Of a DNA stretch of 64,000 nt, positions 1 to 8,104 are shown one piece after another. Below the pieces are notes generated by a model. That model was not told the origin of the DNA. It ran no database searches and worked only from the letters and a program-made list of their open reading frames with translations. Location: positions 13,808,321 through 13,872,320 of the forward strand of contig NC_092578.1 of NCBI RefSeq assembly GCF_037975245.1. The letters are read 5' to 3'. This DNA comes from Apostichopus japonicus. Its lineage: Eukaryota; Echinodermata; Holothuroidea; Aspidochirotida; Stichopodidae. The translations under genes and the position numbers were made by a program. Each line of letters starts with the position of its first letter. The stretch's first letter is position 1.

Positions 1-188
1 AACATATACATGCATTAGACTTTGAAACTGAATTTGATTTTACCCGCCTTATTGAAGGAGTAGGTGTACTTTGCACAACAGAGATATGTATGGCGACTAG
101 AGTGGTAAGTACTCTACTCCTGACTTAAGAACCAACTGTGAAAACTTGTTTGTATTTATTTTAGTGCTCCACTCAAATAGTGTCATAG
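1..188 (+). other. Exon-like module at unit junction (5' end outside window)
   Basis: An open frame ends at 104 in a strong donor (GTAAGT from 105). A 60-nt putative intron ends in the acceptor TTTATTTTAG at 164, and a 24-nt open stretch closes at a TAG (186-188). Complete copies with their upstream acceptor lie at 14661-14875, 29337-29551, 44014-44228 and 63544-63755. No family recognised. It could be an alternative 3' end for the preceding C gene (phases agree) or a remnant of another gene. Confidence 0.35.
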
Positions 189-2190
189 TTGTCCCTGAAA
201 AGTGCCGTGAAAAAGCAAACCTCCCTCCTCCCGGCCAACCACCTTCCCACACACACTTACAATTGGGTAATACTTTCCATATTAGTATGTGCATGCAGTT
301 CTCAGTTTAATGTTAATGTTGCAAAGTGGGTAGTAGCCTATTTTACTATTTTTAAATGTTATTTATAAGCCCAGAACATCATTTCCGTCATCCCATGTTA
401 TTCTGGCATGTGGATCCATCGTTAGAGATACAGTTTTACGTAAAATGAGGTGGTTATATTTTTTTCATTAGGCTTTAGTCATAACGCATTCGAAAGGACA
501 GCCGTAGCCGGTCTAAGGGTCTAGGTTTACTATATCCATGGTCCAGTGAATAACAATACAACAGCTGAGCAGACGACACTAGTAAAGTAATAAGATTCCT
601 ATGTAATTTCTTCTACTATCGCTTCCTAAGAATTACCTGTGAAACTACGATATCACAATTTCGAGTGATTAATGTCAACTTTATCACTTTAGTTATGTCA
701 AATACGTAGTGTTTGTATTACTCGCCGGTACTTTCTTGCCGTACAAACAAAGCGTCACCACTAGGACGGATGGCTTCAGTATATGTCGCATGACGTCGTT
801 CTCCCTACTTCAATTTCTATGGTGTGCACGCAGCATGTTATTATTTTTTAACCCTGTCGTCTGCATTTTGAGCAAGTGCATTATGGTAAATTAAAGATGA
901 TGGCGCTCTTGTTTAATATTATCTAGAGTTCCTTTAATATTAGTCAGAGCCGAATAAAGATACGGCTGTGATTTTATCGCGGGTTGCAATGTCAGAGTTT
1001 CAACTAAGATATCTTAGTTCACGAAATAAATGAGAAGCGTGAGTACGTGTATGTCAGAGACAGTTCACTATACAAATATACAGATTTCAATTAAAGTATT
1101 TATTTAAAAAATTGATACCGTCATAATTATGTATACCGGTACAGTTCATTATTATTATCACTGGTTTGTATCGTGAATAGCTCAGTTAAGTTTAAGAATA
1201 GCTCAATTAAGTTGACGAGATTATTAGAATATATCATAAATGTAATTAGAAAAAGTGCTCATCCTTGGATTAATTATTCTAAACTTATAAATATCGAACC
1301 CAATGATAAAGAAACAATTCACACGTCTGAAATTTGCTCATCCTGGAATTAGTTTTAATACGGTGTGTGTTTGGGCCGGTGATGGTGTGGTTTGGTACTG
1401 GACATCATAAGCGTACAGAGCGGGGCTGCGACACTTTGTATAGATAGACGTCATATGTCACGTGATCATTTGAAAAATCCTTCTCTCCGTTTGCTCGAAC
1501 AATAAAACACAGCATTATCGGTAATATTGCATTCCAAACTTCACACCTAGGCAACCGTAAAGCCAATCCTGATGGCAACGCGAATCTGGCATACACTGCT
1601 TATTATCAAAGGTAGGAGTTGATTCCACCAAAGGCCCATACGTTGTATTAAAAAACACTATAGTCTATTATTCAACTCTTCGTGTTTAATTTTTGCATTT
1701 CCAGAAGATTCTGGCGATTTTAACCATCCATATTGGCAAGCATAAGGTATCTTTCAATCTTCGTAACACTATATGGTAGCATACGCCCATTAAAAGCCCC
1801 ATTGACTTACAAATAAATCACAAAAGTAATGTGGCCTCTAAGTCTAGAGCCTCTGTCTGTGGCCTCTAAGTCTGTGGCCTCTAAGTTCTCACTATAGCTA
1901 AACGCTACCCATCACTGGATAGCTGACAAGTTGGCCTTTCATGGCACCATCAATTTTTCCGTATCATGACCGCGCAGATTTTTTGCTATCAGAGTCTGAA
2001 GTTTTCGTCACTTGTAAACAAACCTCTTCACTAAGTAGTAAACAATTTTCGTTCGCTGCTCCTGGGAGGCCTAAAGGGGTCAAAAATTGCCTCAATTGAG
2101 CCCTTTTTTGCACCACATTTACTTCCATTCATACTCTTCAACAAGCAAGCTACAAATAACCACATCCTGATTGATAACATATCAAGAAAG
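189..2190. other. Unit-junction spacer, no gene recognised
   Basis: About 2 kb of AT-rich sequence present only at unit junctions, not between gene copies. I see no convincing coding region: the longest frames are about 60 codons and lack support. Minor items are an AATAAA near 952, a TCACGTGA palindrome near 1458 that is changed in unit 4, and three copies of a GTGGCCTCTAAG-type repeat at about 1831-1886 that are contracted in unit 4. Confidence 0.6.
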
Positions 2191-2275
2191 ATGTTCTCCT
2201 ACTGCATTTTGGCACTTTTCCTGAAGGAGAACATCCTGGCGGATTGATATAGACTATATAATAGGAGTATGCTAC
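2191..2275 (-). repeat. Hairpin-type segment, extra copy
   Basis: About 85 bp with arms TTCTCCT and AGGAGAA and a following stretch that matches 3219-3299, in the same orientation. The plus-oriented counterpart lies downstream of gene B (about 10190-10264). Its presence outside the inverted block shows that this boundary was rearranged more than once. Confidence 0.6.
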
Positions 2276-2282
2276 CCTATAA

Positions 2283-2426
2283 CTGCACCACTCCTCTTTC
2301 ATTGATGTTTATGACTATTCTGACGCTAACTACGTGGTGGTCATTTCCAGAGAGGCCAGTTCTGGAATATATATCATGGAGAGAGGATGTTTGCAGTGTC
2401 CTGAAAGTATCGCGATACCAGCCTAA
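2283..2426 (+). pseudogene. Possible captured coding fragment (weakly lipocalin-like)
   Basis: A 47-codon open stretch whose composition looks protein-like. It includes DYSDANYVVVISRE followed after a short gap by GIYIMERG. The spacing of an aspartate-tyrosine, a hydrophobic strand and a later strand ending in arginine loosely resembles the C-terminal barrel strands of lipocalins, but the match is weak and no neighbouring exon was found. It is present in units 1-3 and missing from unit 4, where the sequence jumps straight to the minisatellite. Confidence 0.25.
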
Positions 2427-2492
2427 GAGACTGTCGCAGGTAAAGGTACATTTCAAGGGTATTGGTAATTATTATGCAGGCGTGGATTCGAC

Positions 2493-2660
2493 GAGGTAGA
2501 TGCCAATGGTGGTTGGTCGATATCTGGTGAGGTAGATGTGAAGGGTGGATGGTCGATATCGGGTGAGATAGATGTAAAGGGTAACGGGTCGATATCGGGT
2601 AAGGTCGATCCTCAAGGTGGTTGGTCGATATCGGGTGAGGAAGATGTAGAGGGTGGTTGA
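2493..2660 (+). repeat. Minisatellite M1, GATATC core
   Basis: Four degenerate repeats of roughly 36-45 bp, each built on GGTCGATATCGGGTGAG followed by a GTAGATGCCAATGG-like half. The core contains the palindrome CGATATCG. The array stays in plus orientation even though the neighbouring gene A is inverted. Confidence 0.85.
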
Positions 2661-2779
2661 TTGATTTCGGGGTAGATATAAAGTTCAGTGTTATTTGGTC
2701 TTGGTACATTTCCTCCTACTCTCGGTCAATTACTAAGACAAATTTAGTGCTCCCAATCGCCCTCAGCGTAAAGCGGGGT

Positions 2780-3175
2780 GAAGGTACCGACTAACCGTCT
2801 TGGTGAAATACAAACTATAGCAGCTGGACCAAGTGAGGAAATGACTACAATTCTATATTATGTACGTCTGGGGCAGCTTGGAGAGTGCTGTGATGCCCAT
2901 AGGTGCCACCTTGTGCCATGCCGAGGACATATGAGGACAAGTGAAAGTTCAGTGAAATCTTGATAATGCGGGTGATTTACGAGATACTCAACTATGACTT
3001 CTTTGACAGTTTCAGCCGACATGTACAAAGCGATACCACGAATGCATTAAACATATCACAGAGAACTGACAGTTGTCGTCACCTGGGAGATGTACGATAT
3101 AACGAAGTGTGCCGAGTTTGCGCGATCTAAAGGGAAATCCTCGTTCTTGTATGGCTTCACAAATTTCTCGCGGCG
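2780..3175 (-). mobile_element. Fossil OTU-domain piece of an integrase/OTU element
   Basis: Minus-strand protein-like sequence resembling an OTU cysteine protease, clearest in the parallel copies near 54605 and 59510 (SAETVKEVIVDYLVNHP, the helix after the catalytic-cysteine region). OTU domains are joined to integrases in Ginger-type DNA transposons and some gypsy-related elements; which one cannot be decided here. It is broken, old and lies next to the inversion edge. Treated as a fossil. Confidence 0.55.
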
Positions 3176-3177
3176 TA

Positions 3178-5665
3178 GAAGCCATTGGCATCTACCTTAT
3201 CGAAATAATACACACCGGTTCTCCTACTGCATTTTGTCACTTTTCATGAAGGAGAACAATCGGGCGGATTGATATAGACTCTAGTAGGAGTATGCCACCT
3301 CATGTCTATCATATTCGATGATTTACACCGGAACTTTCCCTCTAGCACCATCGATTTTCTGAACCACCAGCTACCTTAGAAATAATATGAATCACATTTA
3401 AAACCCAAGGAGAACAACTTTAGGGTATAACACCTGACAAAATTTAGACTAAAAATAAAGCTTCAGATACTGCATCAACCAGCTTTGATTAACTTTGTTA
3501 CTTTCTTTTTGAATAGCCGAGATTCATTAATTTTAATGTAAAGGTAATAAAAGTTGATTAAATATCAAATAGATTCGATAATTAAAATAAGTAAGTGAGG
3601 TGATTATATTCTTATATTCAGTCAGATGATTCTGCCTGCCATCTCATCCAGTCATAAAACAACTCCTTGTATTGACAGGAGTCTGTTCACTTACATTTTG
3701 ATATTGATAATATACTGTAATTGATTTTATATGGTACGGTATACCTGCAGGGTGGGATGGGGAGGGTGGAGGGGTGGAGAGAGGTGGCGGTGGAGACAGA
3801 TCGATACACACACAAGTTAGCTTAGTCTGTGAGAATTTTAGCCGTGACCATGAACGTTTGTTTTTATCACTGTAATCAATATTGATAATGTTATGAGAAC
3901 CATGCACATATTGCAGTCAAAACTTTAGCCCCCCCAAAAAAAATAACAAAAAAGCTGAAGTCCCCTTATTTGTCTGTGTTATGATAACTCAAATAATTTC
4001 GCACTTTGTAGAACCTAGCAAATACCTTCATTGACACAAGGAAACTTTAAACCAATACCAAACGACCCCTTTTGCATCTCTCCAGCAACAATTGTCGTGT
4101 GATCCCCGTCTAAGGCGATATATTCCTTTAACTCTGTTGATATTTCTAGAATCTCGAACGAGGCTTCACAGCTGACGGCGTCGCTTGCATGTGTCCAATA
4201 CTGACACACGTTCGATCCAGCCTCTGTTAATTCTACCCGATATCGGTCCCACACGCTACAGAAGTCGACATCGCAGCTACATTCATGTAAGTTTTCACAC
4301 ACCGAAAAATCAGGCGGTGTTTGCGATAAACTTAATTCCTGAGTGTAATCTTCGAACGCTCGAAGATTGTAGTCATTCGGCTCGTGACAACCACCCGAAA
4401 TCTGTCCCTCCATTTTGAGTTTAAAATCGCCGTGTTGAAAATCGATGGAAACATGCGTTTCATTTCTGTTGTGTACAAGTCTCTCTGCTTGTATTTTGTT
4501 AGTTATGGCAACATTTGGGTCGAAATAGACGCTGTCTGTTGACGTATATCGAGGTAGAAACAATGACAGCTGACCTGGTTGATCAGGTTCAGAACTTAAG
4601 AAAGGAAAAATGAAAGCGAATGCCTCAGAATCTAATGCAACGTCACAATCAGGATCCGAGGATGACTCATCACGAAGAACGGCCGACACTGTCCCGTAAG
4701 CAATCACAACGACATGCTGGTCCTCACAGACAAGGTCTTTACAGGAATGATAAGATGGCAGGAAAAACTTCACGTCTAAAAGGATGATAAGAGATGATTC
4801 CATTTTGATTTACAATTTTTACATATGAATGTTACAGACCAATTGCAAACAAAATCCGATGATGCATGTTGTACTTTGATAACACATGTATTTCCCCCCA
4901 AAAATGGGCCTTTAAACAACAGAAGCTAAAAAGTGAAAACGGCTGGGTCACACAGTCTGGCACACATATTATTAGATCAACTCTTAAAGAAGCAAAATCT
5001 ATTAATAAATTCGGGATTCATCCTTCACTTATAAACTATTTACCACTTTTCTCTGAATTGATCTCATCAATCCTGGATTGAAGTTTGCTTCGATTTACAG
5101 GAATAAATACGATCCAGCCATCGAACTCTTCCTGAGAAAGGTCAACAGTTATAATTTCAGCCTCGTCACCCCATTCCACCACAGCTAAGAGGCAACAGAG
5201 TAGATACAACTTTGGAGACATGTTGCGACTAGGAACGGAGAAGGCCAGTACAATAATGTAATTCTCTTACTTTGCGTGTATTTGATGTCACGGGTAACTT
5301 GATGTTTAGTTAGATTTTGAAAATATTTGCTGGTATTTGACTAATATGAAAAATATTTAATTTGAAGATGTAACCAACTTATTCTCATCAAATTTTCAAA
5401 GATTCGAAATGGACGGTCACAGTTTAAATGGACGTTGCTACTTTATTATTGATTTGCCGAGATTCATTAATTTTAATGTAGAGACACATTAAAAATTAAT
5501 TCGATATTTAAATATATTCGATAATCAAAACAGGAAAACAATGTCATTAGTTTCTAATATGCAGTGTGACTATCTTGTCTATACCGACGCATGTAGTCAT
5601 AACTTTCTTGTATTCGACTAATCACATTGTCCATATCCAAGTAGTTTGATATTGGAAAAAAATGC
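3178..5665 (-). repeat. Inverted block carrying gene A, unit 1
   Basis: The reverse complement of this block matches the plus-strand segment around gene B from about 7660 to about 10290: exon-4 relic, gene, 3' flank, hairpin and the first minisatellite half-unit. The left edge (3178-3196) reads as the complement of GGTAGATGCCAATGG and the right edge runs into M2, so both ends lie in minisatellite sequence. Confidence 0.85.
3644..5221 (-). CDS. Secreted 12-cysteine protein, copy A1 (spliced)
   Basis: Same gene as copy B1 (8105-9661), inverted. Exons on the minus strand: 5221-5044, 4775-4026 and 3744-3644, giving 342 residues. A-type features are Ser2 after the start, QEEFDGW in exon 1, SEAFAFIF in the variable patch and VNE before the last junction. 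Exon 4 encodes the asparagine-valine-serine sequon and ends FMTG. The exon 1 donor reads GTAAAT instead of GTAAGT (position 5039), which should weaken splicing in this copy only. The optional cassette exon is not open here. An exon-4 relic lies upstream at about 5440-5665, so the shared 5' flank is at most about 440 bp. Transcription diverges from B1. No family recognised. Confidence 0.75.
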
Positions 5666-5835
5666 TGTGGTTGGTCAATATCGGGTGAGGTAAGATACCA
5701 ATGGTGGTTGGTCGATATCGGGTGAGGTCGGATGCCATGGTAGTTTGTCGATATCGGGTGAGATAGATGTAATGGGTAGCTGGTCGATATCGGGTAAGGT
5801 AGATCCCAAGGAGATGTAGAGGGTGGTTGATTGAT
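5662..5835 (+). repeat. Minisatellite M2, GATATC core
   Basis: Four repeats of the same family as M1 at the right edge of the inverted block, followed by TGATTGATTTTGGG, the sequence that also follows M1 and M3. It lies in the A-B divergent intergenic region. Confidence 0.85.
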
Positions 5836-6059
5836 TTTGGGGGAGATAATGTGAAGCGTTATTTGGTCTTGGTACATTTTCTCCCTCTCTCGGTCCAAAA
5901 GGAAATCCTTCTTCTCGTTCTTGTATGGAGTTTCAAAAATTTCTCGAGTTGTGCTCTTCTGGAACTGTTGTTATCCACCCTCTCCCTTTTTAATAACTTA
6001 TTCGTTTTTTCACTCCCTTACTTCGTTGTTGTACTTGAACTGTTATTGACATAAAAACC

Positions 6060-6565
6060 ACTTCTCGACTTTTCGTTCGGAAATAGAGCAAGCAAACCTT
6101 ATTTTATACCTGGTTTGGTTATTACTTCATCTTAGCACCTGGCCTAATATGAAATGAACTTTCTATGCATTAGTTTTATTCATTTGACCAGGATAATGAG
6201 TGAGAAACTTTCTCCTACATCATAGACAGACCGGGGTTACTTCCTGGCCTCTCGCTCCACCATGTGTTGCGCGCATTTCTCAGTTGTTTTAGAAGCTGCT
6301 TAACGTATGCTCTTCACCTGTGTCGAGTGTCGCCTATAATCCTTGTTGTATCAGTTCTTGATGCTTTGTAGACACCTTTTCTACTCTTTTGCAGATGAGA
6401 CCCATTTGGTGGAAGCGGCAGTAGCTTTGCGACCATAGTAAACCTCAAATCCCGATTTCCAAGCCTTTGGCAAGCTCTTCTTTAGGATCAGTATCATCTA
6501 CCACCTCTCATTTAGCGGCAACGAATGCAAACCCTTTCCTCATAAATCCATCCGTATCCTCATTC
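6060..6565 (-). mobile_element. Fossil integrase C-terminal piece
   Basis: Minus-strand remnant equivalent to the upper part of the fossil at 10530-11525: the end of a retroviral-type integrase core (FEVYYGRK) and a following GPY/F-like stretch. The OTU part is absent from this cassette. Broken and old. Confidence 0.5.
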
Positions 6566-6586
6566 TATTTGTATCACCAACCTGCA

Positions 6587-6630
6587 TCCCCCCCTCCCTC
6601 TCTCTCTCTCCCACCCGCCCCTTTTTAACG
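6587..6630 (+). repeat. Pyrimidine-rich microsatellite
   Basis: A C-run followed by CTCTCTCT and a CCCACCCGCCCC stretch. Its length differs between copies (21264-21298, 35939-35976, 50617-50646), as expected for slippage. No role inferred. Confidence 0.7.
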
Positions 6631-6666
6631 GCACAACCTTACCACAACTTCATACTTTAGTCACCT

Positions 6667-6694
6667 CTTAGCTGATTCTTTTGAATCAGCTAAG
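6667..6694 (+). other. Perfect 12-bp hairpin
   Basis: CTTAGCTGATTC, loop TTTT, then GAATCAGCTAAG. It recurs in the other plus-strand cassettes at 11620-11647, 21344-21371, 26296-26323, 36021-36048, 40972-40999 and 60487-60514, with one arm mismatch in unit 4 B (50691-50718) and more change in the B' cassette. Role unknown. Confidence 0.7.
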
Positions 6695-6779
6695 ATTCGG
6701 TTGATTCATCTCCACGCCCCAAATTGGTACAATTCAGGCCATTTGGGCCAAATAAATAATTCGGCCACATATAGTTCCG

Positions 6780-7040
6780 AAGACCTGGTGTCAATGCGGG
6801 TTTTTCGAATTTGAAACTGGGTTCTACGACAATGGCTATACCAATATTGAAAATTGTAAAGAAAAGAAAATTACTTTGAAAGAAAAAGTGATTTGTTTAT
6901 TACATCACAACAAATTTGCAAAGATGATGATACATGCACTGATCAATATTTGGCAAACTCTGTTTGTTATGCAGCAATATAATCTCACGTTTCTTGTTTT
7001 GACACGAAATAGGTTATTCGGCAAGGAATCACAACTCAAC
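6780..7040. other. Spacer, no gene recognised
   Basis: A plus-strand open stretch runs from about 6800 to 7136 and recurs in all plus cassettes. The B' copy loses the frame, the C copies lack a segment, and its end runs into the AATGTAATA tract, so I do not call it a gene. Confidence 0.5.
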
Positions 7041-7450
7041 TTTGAGTTCTGGTTCGTTACATTATCAGTCGTATTACATTGTCGATGGTTATTACATTAT
7101 CAGTCACAATATTTGCTCCATGTTAAACCTCACTGAACCCTTTTAGCTCCATAGATAGAACAATTTGGTTACATCACTTGTATTTACGTTAATTCCAGTT
7201 AATATTCAGAGCACACATAGCGGTTGTGTTGGTTGACACAGGTATTAACATTTTGCGATATAACATTTCTCGTTAATATTTTTGATGTCATTTTGCGTCA
7301 AAAAGTTATTACCTGTGACTCGTTAAAGGATTATTACATTTAACGTCAAAGCTATCACATTTTCCGTTAAGATTACATTTTTTCGGAGAAAATGATTACT
7401 TATCTGGTTAATATTACATTTTGCGTCAATTATTACATTTTGCGGCGCAA
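7040..7450 (-). repeat. AATGTAATA motif tract
   Basis: On the minus strand about a dozen degenerate copies of AATGTAATA occur, several preceded by GACGCAA, spaced roughly 15-40 bp apart. Comparable tracts: 11950-12350, 21717-22127, 26626-27026, 36394-36804, 41302-41702, 51018-51428, 55965-56360 and 60815-61200. They look like subterminal repeats of a non-autonomous DNA transposon, but no clear ends or target duplication could be found. Confidence 0.5.
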
Positions 7451-7583
7451 CAGTTCGCACTCCATGCTTTCCTTCTTTGTCCAAGACGATGTTATGGTAT
7501 GTATCACTGTTGGCATTCCTTCGAATTTCAAAGGTGCGGGGGATCTCACCAGAACGCCATTCCATAAGGGTTACATTTTTTGT
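7450..7583 (-). pseudogene. Coding-like stretch beside the motif tract
   Basis: Minus-strand frame of about 45 residues beginning EWRSGEIPRTFEIRRN and including DTYHNIVLDKEGKHGV, conserved with few changes in the other B and C cassettes. The composition is protein-like. I do not recognise the family; it may belong to the same worn transposon as the integrase/OTU pieces. Confidence 0.3.
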
Positions 7584-7594
7584 GCAATTCGTCA

Positions 7595-7890
7595 CAGCCC
7601 CCTCCCCCGAATAAAATTAGGCCCCTACGCCCATTCTGGACATTACAATAGCAAGTCTTTTTTAAATATCAAACTACTTGGATATGGACAACGTAACATG
7701 ATAAGTCGAAAACAATAAATTTATGACTACATGCGTCGGTATGGACAGGATAGTCTCATTGCTTATTATAAGATAATTACATTGTTTGCCCATTTTAATT
7801 ATCGAATATATTTAAATATCTAATTAATTTTGATAGTTTCCTGACATTAAAATTAATGAATCTCGGCAAATTAATAAGAAAGTGGCAACG
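7595..7890 (+). pseudogene. Diverged relic of exon 4 and its 3' flank, upstream of B1
   Basis: The stretch reads as a worn version of 9540-9815: a C-rich tract, TTCTGGACATTACAAT against exon 4's CTGGACCATATAAAAT, TTTATGACTACATG against TTTATGACTGGATG, TATTATAAG, CGAATATAT and finally CATTAAAATTAATGAATCTC followed by AATAAGAAAGT. The same relic precedes every copy: about 5440-5665 (minus), 12490-12785, 20114-20339 (minus), 22270-22566, 27166-27461, 34792-35017 (minus), 36947-37243, 41843-42138, 49430-49655 (minus), 51570-51868, 56465-56755 and 61370-61665. Each gene is therefore flanked by diverged direct repeats. Confidence 0.6.
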
Positions 7891-8104
7891 TGCAATTGAA
7901 CTGTCACCGTCCATTTCGAATCTTTAAAAGATTGATGAGAATAAGCTAGGTTACATCTTCAAATTAAATATTATTCATATTAGACCCATATACCAGCAAA
8001 TCTTTTCAAAATCTAACCAAGCATTAAGTTAAACTTGAAATCAAATACACGCAAAGTAAGAGGATGACATTATTGTACTGGCCATCTCCGCTTCTAGTCG
8101 CAAC

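Noticed and set aside
709-894. 61-codon frame in the junction spacer
   Set aside because: Altered in unit 4 and without splice or protein support.
1455-1470. TCACGTGA palindrome as an E-box regulatory site
   Set aside because: Far from any gene start and changed in unit 4 (CACGCG).
2493-2660. CRISPR-like array
   Set aside because: Repeats are degenerate, spacers are repeats of one another, and the context is eukaryotic.
2374-2709. 111-126-codon minus frames with repeated STNHH or PDIDQP motifs
   Set aside because: They are translations of the GATATC minisatellite; they change with repeat number.
6876-7136. 86-codon plus frame (KVICLLHHNKF) found in all plus cassettes, longer in unit 4 B
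   Set aside because: The frame is lost in the B' copy and its end is made of the AATGTAATA tract.
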